DNA from: Opitutaceae bacterium
Lineage (GTDB): Bacteria > Verrucomicrobiota > Verrucomicrobiia > Opitutales > Opitutaceae
DNA: 56,321 nucleotides
Assembly (NCBI GenBank): GCA_019455245.1
Contig: JACFMR010000025.1
Span: forward strand, 1 to 56,321
Reading direction: 5' to 3'
Position 1 is the stretch's first letter, and each line of letters opens with the position of its first letter. This document shows, piece after piece, positions 48,611 to 56,321 of this stretch. The position numbers were made by a program, and so were the translations under genes. Under the pieces are notes generated by a model. That model worked only from the letters and a program-made list of their open reading frames with translations, made no database searches and had not been told where the DNA came from.

Positions 48611-49800
48611 AGTTGCCGACCACGAATCGACGGACGCTGGCGCTGATCGGGGTGCTCCTGCCTCTGTTCGGGCTCTTTGCCTATGTCGCATTCCGCTCGG
48701 GCCCCTTGGCGCCGGTGCCGGTCACCACGACCACCGTCGAACAGCGGGCCATCAACCCGGCACTCCATGGCATCGGCACGATCGAGGCCCGTTACACCCA
48801 CAAGATCGGGCCCACGCTCGCCGGGCGGGTCAAAACTGTGCACGTGCAGGTCGGTGACCGGGTGCAGGCCGGCCAGTTGCTGGGCGAAATGGATCCGGTG
48901 GACATTGATGAGCGTATCAACGCCCAGGAAGCAGCCCGCAAACGCGCGCTGGCAGCCGTGCAGGCGGCCGAGGCCTTGGTGCAGGAGGTCAAAGCCCGCC
49001 AAGTCTATGCGGAGGCCCAAGCCCGCCGTTATGAAAGCCTCCTGCGGGCAGGTTCCACCAGCGAAGAAACCGTGGAAGCGAAGAAACAGGATCTCCAGGT
49101 CGTCGTGGCCAATCTGGCCACGGTGGGCGCTAACCTGGAAGTCGCCCGTCAGGAATTGGCCAGAATCGACGCCGAGCGCCGGGTGTTGGTTCAACAAAAG
49201 GCCAATTTGCAGCTACTGGCCCCAACCGACGGTCTGGTGACGGTGCGCCACGCTGATCCCGGCACCACCATCGTCGCCGGCCAGCCGGTGGTGGAGATGA
49301 TTGATCCGCAGAGCCTGTGGATCAATGTGCGCTTTGAGCAGCTGCTGGCCCGCGGACTGCGCGCGGATCTTCCAGCCAGAGTCGTGCTGCGCTCGCAAAG
49401 CGACCAAGCCGTGACGGGACGGGTGCTGCGGGTCGAACCGGTCGCAGACACGGTGACCGAGGAGACCTTGGCCAAGGTCGTGTTTGATACGCTGCCCGCG
49501 CCCTTGCCGCCAATCGGCGAACTGACCGAGGTGACCGTCGCTTTACCCGCCCTGCCCGAGGCCCCGGTCGTGCCGAACGCCAGTTTGCAGCGCATCGGAG
49601 GACGCCTTGGGGTCTGGCTGATCGTTGACCATGACCTCCGGTTTGCGCCGGTCACCCGGGGCGCGGCGGATCTCGACGGGCGGGTACAGATCCGGGAAGG
49701 ACTGGCCCCGGGTGCGCGCGTGGTCGTCCACAGCATGCGTTCGCTGGGTGAGCGCACCCGCGTGAAACGGGTGGAGCAATTGCCGGGAATAGCACCATGA
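48607..49800 (+). CDS. HlyD/DevB-type periplasmic adaptor protein
   Basis: A 397-residue membrane-fusion protein with one N-terminal membrane anchor (about 10-30), a lipoyl half motif GRVKTVHVQVGDRVQAGQLLGEMD, a long coiled-coil hairpin (~100-195) and the second lipoyl half LQLLAPTDGLVTVRHADPGTTI, then a beta barrel. It would join inner-membrane transporter and outer-membrane factor. It has a good ribosome-binding site (AAGGAGG, five bases upstream of ATG 48607) and overlaps the TetR stop by 4 nt. Confidence 0.9.
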   Translation: MKLPTTNRRTLALIGVLLPLFGLFAYVAFRSGPLAPVPVTTTTVEQRAINPALHGIGTIEARYTHKIGPTLAGRVKTVHVQVGDRVQAGQLLGEMDPVDIDERINAQEAARKRALAAVQAAEALVQEVKARQVYAEAQARRYESLLRAGSTSEETVEAKKQDLQVVVANLATVGANLEVARQELARIDAERRVLVQQKANLQLLAPTDGLVTVRHADPGTTIVAGQPVVEMIDPQSLWINVRFEQLLARGLRADLPARVVLRSQSDQAVTGRVLRVEPVADTVTEETLAKVVFDTLPAPLPPIGELTEVTVALPALPEAPVVPNASLQRIGGRLGVWLIVDHDLRFAPVTRGAADLDGRVQIREGLAPGARVVVHSMRSLGERTRVKRVEQLPGIAP

Positions 49801-50999
49801 TCAGTCTGGCCGGACGCGATATCCTGCACTCGTGGGGCAAGTTTGTCTTCACGGGCATTGGCCTGGGTCTGTTGATCGGCGTGACCCTGACCATGGCGGG
49901 CGTGTATCGCGGCATGGTCGATGACGGCAAGGCCCTGCTGGACAACAGCGGGGCGGACCTCTGGGTGGTGCAAAAGGACACGCTTGGGCCGTATGCCGAA
50001 TCGTCCAGCATCCCGGATGATTCCTATCGCGGGATCCTCGGCATGCCCGGGGTTTCCCGGGCGGCCAATGTCACCTATCTCACCATGCAGGTGCGGCATG
50101 GCGCCAAGGATGTACGGGCGATGGTCGTGGGCGTGGTGCCGGGCGGACCTGGGGAACCCGGGCAACCCACCTCGCTCGTCGCCGGCCGCCACATCACCCG
50201 GGGGCATTATGAAGCCGTGGCCGATGTTGCGACCAAGTTTCGGCTGGGCGACCGCATCCAGATCCGGCGCGATCATTACAAGGTGGTCGGCCTGACCCGC
50301 CGCATGGTGTCCTCCGGCGGCGACCCGATGGTCTTTGTGGCGCTGAAGGACGCCCAGACGGCGCAGTTCCTCAAGGACAACGACGCCATCCTTCAGCAAC
50401 GACGCCGCACGACCGCCAACCCGATCTACAACCGCCCGAACGTGCCCGGCCTGCTCGACGCGGTGATCGCAACCCAAAGCCAAAATTCCTCGGTCAATGC
50501 CGTGTTGGTCCAGATCCTCCCGGGATACGATCCGGAGGAAGTGGCCGAACCCATTCGTCGCTGGAAACGCCTCCAAGTCTACACCCGGGGGCAGATGGAG
50601 GATCTCCTTATCCGCAAACTCATCGCCACCTCATCCAAACAAATCGGCATGTTCCTGGTCATCCTCGCCATCGTCAGTGCCGCGATCGTGGCCTTCATCA
50701 TTTATACCCTGACCCTGGGGAAGATTCGGGAAATTGCCGTGCTGAAATTGATCGGCACCAAGAACCGCACCATCGCCGGGATGATCATGCAACAGGCGGC
50801 CGGGCTCGGCCTCATCGGTTTTGTCGTGGGCAAGATTGCGGCCACCGTTTGGGCGCCTTTTTTTCCCAAGTATGTGCTGCTTGAGCCGATTGATTCGGCC
50901 TGGGGCTTCATTGCGCTGATGGTGATATGTGCGCTGGCCAGTGTGCTGGCCATTCGTGCCGCCCTCAAAGTGGATCCGGCGGAGGCGATCGGAGGCTGA
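49797..50999 (+). CDS. ABC transporter permease, DevC/FtsX-MacB type
   Basis: A 400-residue membrane protein. The first transmembrane helix (residues ~18-38) is followed by a large periplasmic domain, and three more helices appear near 283-305, 335-360 and 370-392. The FtsX core includes LGKIREIAVLKLIGTKNRTIAGMIMQQA. This four-helix type with extended periplasmic part is mechanotransmission-like, as in DevC and MacB. It overlaps the adaptor stop by 4 nt. Confidence 0.9.
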   Translation: MISLAGRDILHSWGKFVFTGIGLGLLIGVTLTMAGVYRGMVDDGKALLDNSGADLWVVQKDTLGPYAESSSIPDDSYRGILGMPGVSRAANVTYLTMQVRHGAKDVRAMVVGVVPGGPGEPGQPTSLVAGRHITRGHYEAVADVATKFRLGDRIQIRRDHYKVVGLTRRMVSSGGDPMVFVALKDAQTAQFLKDNDAILQQRRRTTANPIYNRPNVPGLLDAVIATQSQNSSVNAVLVQILPGYDPEEVAEPIRRWKRLQVYTRGQMEDLLIRKLIATSSKQIGMFLVILAIVSAAIVAFIIYTLTLGKIREIAVLKLIGTKNRTIAGMIMQQAAGLGLIGFVVGKIAATVWAPFFPKYVLLEPIDSAWGFIALMVICALASVLAIRAALKVDPAEAIGG

Positions 51000-51000
51000 T

Positions 51001-51738
51001 ATGGACTGGCACGGCATCAAGATCGAAGGATTGCGCAAGCGCTACGGTGCGGGTGATACCGCCGTCGATGCGCTCAAGGGCGTCGACATGAGTGTCGCCC
51101 CCGGTGAGGTCGTCGGGTTGGTTGGTCCCTCAGGTTCCGGCAAGACCACCCTGCTCAAGTGCCTGGGCGCGGTCATCGAGCCGACCGCCGGCCGCATGTC
51201 CCTGGGCGACGACGTCATCTATGACCAGGGCTGGAAAATCTCCGACCTGCGCGAACTGCGCCGGGACAAAATCGGTTTCGTGTTCCAGGCCCCCTATCTG
51301 ATCCCGTTCCTCGACGTGACCGACAACGTGGCCCTTTTGCCCATGCTGGCCGGTCTGTCCAATGAGGAAGCCCGGAAGCGGGCCGTCGAGCTGCTCGATG
51401 CACTTGACGTGGCCCATCGCGCCAAGGCCATGCCCTCGCAACTTTCCGGCGGGGAACAGCAGCGCGTGTCCATCGCCCGCGCACTCGTCAACCGCCCCCC
51501 GGTGATCCTCGCGGATGAGCCCACGGCGCCGCTCGACAGCGTGCGTGCGCTGGGCGTGATCCGCATCCTCAACGAAATGGCGCGGCGTTATGAAACCGCG
51601 ATCATCGTCGTCACCCATGACGAGAAGATCATCCCGACCTTCAAACGAATCTACCACATCCGCGACGGCGTGACCTACGAGGAGGCGGGAGAAGGCCGGG
51701 GTTTTGATGCGGCCCCGGACAAAGTCGCGGCCAAGTGA
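51001..51738 (+). CDS. ABC transporter ATP-binding protein, DevA/LolD type
   Basis: A 245-residue nucleotide-binding subunit with Walker [15 protein letters not shown]-loop [10 protein letters not shown], signature [15 protein letters not shown], Walker [14 protein letters not shown], and H-loop VVTHDE. The D-loop reads EPTAPLDS where the family normally has EPTANLDS. It starts one base after the permease stop, which is good evidence of a common transcript. Confidence 0.93.
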   Translation: MDWHGIKIEGLRKRYGAGDTAVDALKGVDMSVAPGEVVGLVGPSGSGKTTLLKCLGAVIEPTAGRMSLGDDVIYDQGWKISDLRELRRDKIGFVFQAPYLIPFLDVTDNVALLPMLAGLSNEEARKRAVELLDALDVAHRAKAMPSQLSGGEQQRVSIARALVNRPPVILADEPTAPLDSVRALGVIRILNEMARRYETAIIVVTHDEKIIPTFKRIYHIRDGVTYEEAGEGRGFDAAPDKVAAK

Positions 51739-51789
51739 AACTTGCTGTCATCCGACGTCGCCCGAATCCAACCCAACCAAAGGTAAAAA

Positions 51790-52305
51790 ATGAAAACTCC
51801 TGCTGATAAAAACCGTCGATCCCTCATTGCCGTGATCCTCGTCATCGTACTGGTCGGCCTCGCCTATGCGGTCTGGACCCATTTTCATCACGGCCACGCC
51901 GGGGCGCATGATCACGGCGATCATGGCGCGGCGGCGCTTTCACTGGATGACGGCCAGCGTTGGGCAACCGACGAGCCGCTACGCATCGGGATGCAACGCA
52001 TCCGCAATGCCGTCGCCGGCACCCTGGCCACCGCCGAGCCCGACGGTTTGTCGCCCGCCCAGGCAAGAGCCCTGGCTGACACCGTGCAGGAAAACGTCAC
52101 CTACCTCATCCAAAATTGCCGACTTGAGCCCAAGGCAGACGCCACCCTCCACGTTTTGATCAACCAACTCCTGACTGGCGTGGCGGCGGCCACCGAAAAT
52201 CCCGCGTCCGACGATGGGATGGCGAAGCTGGCCGAGGCGCTGCGCGAATACCCTCAATACTTCGATCATCCCGGCTGGAAGCCGCTCCCCGGGGCGCAGC
52301 CCTGA
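51790..52305 (+). CDS. His-rich periplasmic protein of unknown function
   Basis: A 171-residue protein with an N-terminal membrane anchor (about 12-30). Then comes HFHHGHAGAHDHGDHG, a strongly His/Asp-rich segment likely to bind a transition metal. The following LSLDDGQRWATDEPLRIGMQRIRNAV and EYPQYFDHPGW are recognisable motifs but not of a family I can name confidently. It is part of the exporter operon and may be a periplasmic metal-sensing or chaperone component; this is inference. Confidence 0.72.
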   Translation: MKTPADKNRRSLIAVILVIVLVGLAYAVWTHFHHGHAGAHDHGDHGAAALSLDDGQRWATDEPLRIGMQRIRNAVAGTLATAEPDGLSPAQARALADTVQENVTYLIQNCRLEPKADATLHVLINQLLTGVAAATENPASDDGMAKLAEALREYPQYFDHPGWKPLPGAQP

Positions 52306-52335
52306 ATCACAATCCGCTGAACCCAACGTCGGACC

Positions 52336-52740
52336 ATGAAACACCATCGCATCCTCCAGGGCCTGGCGCTTGCCGCCGTTTTGTTCGGTCTCATCACCGT
52401 AATGAGCGGCGGCCGGGCCCTGTTTGGCAGCGCGGAAGAGCGCACTGCGTTGGGCGCCATCGTGCCCTTTGTGCTCTGGTTCAATTTCTTCGCAGGCTTC
52501 CTCTATGTCGGGGCCGGGGCGGGCCTGTGGTGGGGCAAACGCTGGGCCACCTACCTGTCGCTCCTGCTGGCGATCACCACCCTGACGGTCTTCGCCGGCT
52601 TCGGGTTTCACGTCTTCAGTGGCGGGGCCTACGAGGCCCGCACGGCCGGTGCGCTGACCTTGAGAACGTTGTTCTGGGTTGTTGTCACCGTGGCATCTTT
52701 CCGTGCCCAAACGCACCGGGATCCAAGCGCCATAGCGTGA
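52336..52740 (+). CDS. Small four-helix membrane protein
   Basis: A 134-residue protein with four hydrophobic segments (about 6-27, 42-66, 71-92 and 105-124). FGFHVFSGGAYEARTAGALTLRT lies before the last. No recognised domain. It is inside the exporter operon and could be a small accessory membrane protein. Confidence 0.7.
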   Translation: MKHHRILQGLALAAVLFGLITVMSGGRALFGSAEERTALGAIVPFVLWFNFFAGFLYVGAGAGLWWGKRWATYLSLLLAITTLTVFAGFGFHVFSGGAYEARTAGALTLRTLFWVVVTVASFRAQTHRDPSAIA

Positions 52741-52776
52741 ACAGGGCCGCGCCTGCGATACCAACACCTAAATTTC

Positions 52777-54249
52777 ATGACCAAAACTCCTCCAAACTCA
52801 GGCGACCGAAACCGGCGCCGCCATCGGGAGTGGTTTCTCGCGTTCATGGCGGCATGGGTGGGGAGCATTCTGACCGGCTGTGCCGTTGGGCAGGCCGTTC
52901 CAACCCAACCTGAGGATGTCTCAATGGCTGCCGGTCCCATGGACGGTACTCATCACTTGGAGTCTGTTGCGGCTGACTGGTGGCAGGAGCTGGGCTCGGC
53001 CAGGCTCAATGCCCTCATCGCGCAAGCATTGCAATCGAGCCCCAACTTGGCGGCGACAGAAGCAACCTTGCGCCAAGCCGACCGGATGTACGCCGCCCAA
53101 GCCGGTGCCACACAGTCGCCCCAAGTTGACGCCCGGCTGGGAGCTCAGCGTCAACAAACCAATGCTGCCGCCTCAGGAATGCCGGATGGAGATCGGCTGT
53201 ATAACCTTTACCACGTGGGAGTGGAGGTCGGTTACACCTTCGATTTGTTCGGCGCCAACCGCAGATTTTTGGAAAAGCTGGCCGCCGAGGTTGATTACAA
53301 ACGTTATCAACATGATGGAGCGCGATTGGCCTTGGTCGGCAACGTTGTCACCACCGCAATCACCCAGGCCAGGCTGGTGGCCCGACTCAAAACCAGCGAA
53401 GCCATCCTCGCTGATCAGGAAGCTAAGCTCGCGATCTGGCAAAGAAGACTGACTTTGGGGGCGGCCTCCCCAAGCGAGGTCCTCGCCTGGCAGACCCAGG
53501 TCGATCGCACACGTGCCGACGTTCCAGCATTGCATGCGGCGCTCGCCCAGAACCGCCATCTGCTGGCTGTGCTCGTGGGCCAGGAACCGGGATCCATGGA
53601 CCAGGTCGCTCCATTTCAGTTGTCGGAGTTTGCAGCGCCGGTTGCTCCACTGGAAGTCTTGCCGGCCGCCCTCGCGCGCCAGCGACCGGACATCAAGGCA
53701 GCCGAAGCCATGCTTCAGTCGGCGTACGCACAACATGGCATGGCCGTCGCCAAATTCTATCCGCAAATCACACTCAGCGGCAGCCTGGGTTCGCAATCCT
53801 TGACCATGGGCAGCCTCTTTGATGGCGGATCACCAATCTGGGGACTGGCGGGACAATTGACCCAACCTCTGTTTCGCCGCGGTCTGCGGGCCGAAGCGCA
53901 AGCGGCGGCGGCGGGCATTGACGCGGCGGCGGCCAATTATCGTCAAACTGTCCTGGAGGCGCTGCGCGATGTCGCGGATGTGCTCCAATCCCTGGATGCG
54001 GATACCCGCTCGCTGCAATCCCGACAATCCGCCCACCATGCCACGCAGGCCCATCTGCAATCCGTGCGTCGTCGTCATGAACTTGGCGCCGCCAGCACTC
54101 TGGAGGTGCTGACCACCCGGCAACTCGCACACCAAGTAGAATACGAACTGCATGCCGCCCAAGCCCAGCACTTGCTCGACTCCGTGGCGCTGTTTCAATC
54201 CCTCGGAGGAGGCATCCTTTCCGAAGCGGAGACCTTCGCCGCCAATTGA
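52777..54249 (+). CDS. Outer-membrane efflux factor (NodT/OprM type lipoprotein)
   Basis: A 490-residue TolC-like protein. The N-terminal signal ends in a lipobox LTGC (Cys at about 35), so it is lipid-anchored. It has WWQELGSARLNALIAQALQSSPNLAATEATLRQA at the start, coiled-coil helices and two related repeats, ending PLFRRGLRAEAQAAAAGIDAAAANYRQTV. The long N-terminal basic stretch before the hydrophobic core is a little longer than usual. It completes the tripartite exporter with the adaptor and ABC genes. Confidence 0.9.
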   Translation: MTKTPPNSGDRNRRRHREWFLAFMAAWVGSILTGCAVGQAVPTQPEDVSMAAGPMDGTHHLESVAADWWQELGSARLNALIAQALQSSPNLAATEATLRQADRMYAAQAGATQSPQVDARLGAQRQQTNAAASGMPDGDRLYNLYHVGVEVGYTFDLFGANRRFLEKLAAEVDYKRYQHDGARLALVGNVVTTAITQARLVARLKTSEAILADQEAKLAIWQRRLTLGAASPSEVLAWQTQVDRTRADVPALHAALAQNRHLLAVLVGQEPGSMDQVAPFQLSEFAAPVAPLEVLPAALARQRPDIKAAEAMLQSAYAQHGMAVAKFYPQITLSGSLGSQSLTMGSLFDGGSPIWGLAGQLTQPLFRRGLRAEAQAAAAGIDAAAANYRQTVLEALRDVADVLQSLDADTRSLQSRQSAHHATQAHLQSVRRRHELGAASTLEVLTTRQLAHQVEYELHAAQAQHLLDSVALFQSLGGGILSEAETFAAN

Positions 54250-54296
54250 TGTTCACCCACGTGTCTGTTGGGAAGCAAAGTTCAACCTGACCATCG

Positions 54297-55490
54297 ATGA
54301 GACACTTCCTCTTGCTGGCATGCTTGGTTTCTTCGGTTTATGCCGTCCGGGCTGAGGGACTGGTAACCACCCTTGTCCCGCCAACTGACCACATCGCGTC
54401 CGGTGATACCGTGGAGGTTGCGTTCGTCGTCTTCAACCCCACGACCGCAGCCATGCGATATAACGCGCCGGCACGGCTGGCAGCACAGGTGATCGCAGAT
54501 GAAACCTCCCATGTCGTCGAACTCCAGGCGGATCAAGGGGAGTCCTCGTTGATCACACCCGGGGCTTTTGTCCGATACCGTTATACTTTCCTTATGCCCC
54601 GTGCAGTCAGTGGCCGGGTGTATCTGGAGGTGATGGGTGCCGATGCGGTTCCCTTGCGGGCCGTATTTCTGGCGAAGGCCGCGCCGACTGGGACCCCGAC
54701 GATGCCAAAGCCCCCCGCCACCGGCATGGAAGAGCCGGTTCCAGCCATCGCTGCCGTGGATCGGAGCTTCTGGCACCGCTTCGGTGCCCATGAGGCGATT
54801 TATTTCGTCTATGGCGGCGAGGCGCCGGCGGCCAAATTCCAGCTCAGTTTCAAATACCGGCTGCACCGCTTGGGCTTTGAGGAGGATGACCGGACCGTCC
54901 GCGCCCTGCAATTCGGCTACACGCAGCGTTCACTTTGGGATCTCAATGGCAATTCCAGCCCCTTCTACGACACCAGCTACATGCCCTCGCTGTTCTTCGA
55001 GTCATTCGCCCCGCCACCTGAAAAGACTGATGCCCGGTTGACCTGGCTGGGCTACCAAACCGGCTTTCAGCATGAATCCAACGGTGGGGCCGGGGCAGAT
55101 TCACGCAGCCTTAACACCCTCTTTTACCGGCGCGGTCTCATGCTTGGCCGTGCCGAGCACTGGCATCTGATCTTCAGCCCAAAATTCATGGTCTATGTGG
55201 GGGGCTTGTCGGACAATCCGGACCTTGATGATTATCGCGGTTATGCCGAGTGGATGGTCGCCCTTGGCAAAGGCAACGGGCCGACCCTGACCTACACGGG
55301 ACGATCCGGCAAATCCTTCGGACATTTCAGCGCTCAATTTGATCTCACCATCCCCGTGCGGAGCCAACTCCTGGACTTTGAGACTTATCTCATGCTGCAA
55401 TACTTCAACGGCTATGGCGAAAGCCTGCGGTCATACGACCGGCACTCGGAGACCTTGCGGGTGGGGATTTCCTTGGTCAGGCTGCGCTGA
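54297..55490 (+). CDS. pldA: Outer-membrane phospholipase A
   Basis: A 397-residue protein with a signal peptide (about 1-19) and a C-terminal beta barrel. The catalytic motif is FQHESNGGAGADSRSLN: His259 and Ser261, with Asn273 as the third residue, matching E. coli OMPLA (HDSNG...SRSWN). The segment GYTQRSLWDLNGNSSPFYDTSYMP is typical. The N-terminal ~150 residues are extra, Ig-like in composition (VEVAFVVFNPTTAAMRYNAPARL), and not in E. coli OMPLA. It hydrolyses phospholipids in the outer membrane, normally when asymmetry is disturbed. It is 47 bp downstream of the efflux factor. Confidence 0.93.
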   Translation: MRHFLLLACLVSSVYAVRAEGLVTTLVPPTDHIASGDTVEVAFVVFNPTTAAMRYNAPARLAAQVIADETSHVVELQADQGESSLITPGAFVRYRYTFLMPRAVSGRVYLEVMGADAVPLRAVFLAKAAPTGTPTMPKPPATGMEEPVPAIAAVDRSFWHRFGAHEAIYFVYGGEAPAAKFQLSFKYRLHRLGFEEDDRTVRALQFGYTQRSLWDLNGNSSPFYDTSYMPSLFFESFAPPPEKTDARLTWLGYQTGFQHESNGGAGADSRSLNTLFYRRGLMLGRAEHWHLIFSPKFMVYVGGLSDNPDLDDYRGYAEWMVALGKGNGPTLTYTGRSGKSFGHFSAQFDLTIPVRSQLLDFETYLMLQYFNGYGESLRSYDRHSETLRVGISLVRLR

Positions 55491-55855
55491 TGTGTGTACG
55501 AGGGATGTGCCAGCCCTCGAATAGTCTAACTCTCCAGCTTACGCTTGCGCTCCCTCGCCCGTCTCCGACAGACAGCTATTACAAACGAGACAACGTGCAA
55601 ATCGCTCCAAACCGGTGTCGGGCCAAACGTAATAATCCTTGGCAGGCTTGATCAGCTTGCAGCTAGGGGGCATCGCTTCCCTCAGGTTCCATCGGGGAGA
55701 TCGATGCGGATCCACGCCCGGTACTGGAGGACGGCGGAGTGTTGGAGGGAGGGATTCATCAGTCGGGGCGAGGGTGCCGAGTAGGGTGCCGGCACAGGAG
55801 GGGCACAGCAGGCAATAAGTTGCCAAGCGGGCAACGAAGCCCCAAACTGACCGCG
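55491..55855. other. 365-bp gap without a recognised gene
   Basis: No complete gene was recognised. A weak hairpin (CGAGGG/CCCTCG, 55499-55519) just after pldA could be a terminator, but there is no T-run. Minus-strand frames here include cysteine-rich tails (RFARCLVCNSCLSE) that look somewhat protein-like, but they run through the 47-residue gene on the other strand. Confidence 0.4.
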
Positions 55856-55999
55856 ATGGCCAAATCGAGAAATGAGCAAACGTCGAAACGCGTGGCGTCG
55901 AGGGCAGGGAAGATCCTGAGCGATCCCACCTCGACGAAACGCGAGAAGAGCGTGGCGGCCTCGGCGCTGACCCAGGCGCGTGACCGCAAGCGCAAATAA
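55856..55999 (+). CDS. Small protein of a mobile-element-associated family
   Basis: A 47-residue basic protein, beginning MAKSRNEQTSKRVASRAGK and ending SVAASALTQARDRKRK. From memory, similar short proteins (EQTSK-VAS... SVAASAL-Q) occur in integrative and plasmid elements, without known function. ATG 55856 is chosen as the start that matches this pattern. A terminator follows. Confidence 0.7.
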   Translation: MAKSRNEQTSKRVASRAGKILSDPTSTKREKSVAASALTQARDRKRK

Positions 56000-56004
56000 G
56001 AGCC

Positions 56005-56035
56005 GGGGCCGGGGGCAATCTCCCGGCCCCGTTTT
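56005..56035 (+). terminator. Intrinsic terminator
   Basis: GGGGCCGGG (56005-56013) pairs with CCCGGCCCC (56022-56030) over an 8-nt loop and is followed by GTTTT. It sits 6 bp after the 47-residue gene, a convincing factor-independent terminator. Confidence 0.85.
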
Positions 56036-56149
56036 GGCCCGAGCTGGGGCGCCCCTCAAAGAAAAATTCAGGGCCCGGCACGAAAAGACCGTGGTAATAT
56101 ACAAATAGTTGGGGAGCACAACGCGCCCCATTAACTCAAAAGTACCATG

Positions 56150-56321
56150 TTAAAGTACAAGCAATGCATGAACCTGATAGAAGTAGCCAAGCCACAGGAG
56201 GAAGATCAGGCCTCCATTAACCCCGCCGAAGGCCCGGAACGCGTTCTCGATGCAGCGGATGACCGCCTCGGTGTCCTGCCGCCAGACGACCTCGCTGTAG
56301 CCCTTGCGCGAGTGCGAGAGG
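56150..56321 (-). pseudogene. Truncated IS21-type transposase (IstA)
   Basis: Reading leftwards from the right edge, the minus strand encodes SHSRKGYSEVVWRQDTEAVI, then RCIENAFRAFGGV, a hallmark of the IstA catalytic domain. At about 56218 the expected continuation (PxxLVxDNLK-type) is replaced by unrelated hydrophobic residues and a stop at 56150-56152. This is a truncation, insertion or recombination break. The start is beyond the window. No IstB is visible, so mobility is doubtful. Confidence 0.8.

Larger units (their letters stand above)
47704..56321. mobile_element. Putative genomic island next to tRNA-Glu
   Basis: The region begins at the tRNA-Glu 3' end. It carries a self-contained TetR-controlled exporter module, then a 47-residue mobile-element-type protein and a truncated IS21-type transposase. 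The AT-richer flank and the two 8-bp repeats at 47738-47756 fit an integrase arm site. No integrase and no second copy of the tRNA 3' end are seen before the window ends, so the right border is unknown. Confidence 0.45.

Noticed and set aside
55539..56081. Minus-strand 180-residue frame with Cys-rich end
   Set aside because: It overlaps the 47-residue gene and its terminator; the tail looks protein-like but no complete motif or start was convincing.

Overview
The window looks like a chromosomal segment of a high-GC Verrucomicrobium, most like Opitutaceae. The reasons are the very high GC with dense antisense shadow reading frames, type IV pilus/pseudopilin cassettes, several Gfo/Idh/MocA oxidoreductases, a DUF4038-type glycoside hydrolase, frequent weak or absent Shine-Dalgarno sites, and short intergenic palindromes. 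This is inferred from gene content; no rRNA is present to confirm it.

Layout. 1-2.4 kb: the C-terminal part of a UvrD/Rep-type helicase, a MazEF-like toxin-antitoxin pair and a 69-residue conserved hypothetical. 2.5-12.1 kb: thioredoxin reductase, a LysA-like decarboxylase (minus), a P1B-4 metal ATPase (minus), an oxidoreductase, a DinG-like helicase, a PP2C phosphatase and a TPR protein. 12.2-16.8 kb: a CAU-anticodon tRNA, then a six-gene minus-strand pseudopilin operon laid out like GspG-G-H-I-J-K. 16.9-23.9 kb: acetyl-CoA synthetase, a divergent short Rho paralogue, an unrecognised 585-aa protein, HisF and a small membrane protein. 24.0-27.0 kb: a stand-alone acyl-carrier-like protein, a conserved hypothetical, a PPP-type phosphoesterase and a YhaM-like OB-HD protein. 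27.0-35.3 kb: a minus-strand array coaE-rho-GspE/PilB-pilT-GspE/PilB-GspF/PilC. 35.4-37.8 kb: an HD protein and ComM.

37.8-47.6 kb is a carbohydrate cluster. A divergent AraC regulator faces a plus-strand run of oxidoreductase, sugar isomerase/epimerase, oxidoreductase, sulfatase-fold hydrolase (with Thr where the formylglycine Cys should be), sulfotransferase-like protein, oxidoreductase and a GH140-like DUF4038 glycoside hydrolase. It probably takes apart an unusual glycoside by oxidation/isomerisation and hydrolysis. Two intergenic elements in it share GTAGGGC...GCCCTAC ends.

47.6 kb to the right end looks like an acquired island beside a tRNA-Glu(CUC). It holds a TetR-family repressor with a clear palindromic operator, a DevB/DevC/DevA-type ABC exporter, a His-rich periplasmic protein, a small membrane protein, a lipoprotein outer-membrane efflux factor and an outer-membrane phospholipase A. 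A 47-residue protein of a type I associate with mobile elements and a truncated IS21-type transposase follow. The exporter proteins would span inner membrane, periplasm and outer membrane under TetR control.

The most unusual signals are the carbohydrate cluster with its Thr-nucleophile sulfatase-like enzyme, the tRNA-linked exporter/OMPLA island, two dissimilar Rho proteins 14 kb apart, and an identical 27-bp palindrome occurring twice. No CRISPR array and no complete insertion sequence was seen.
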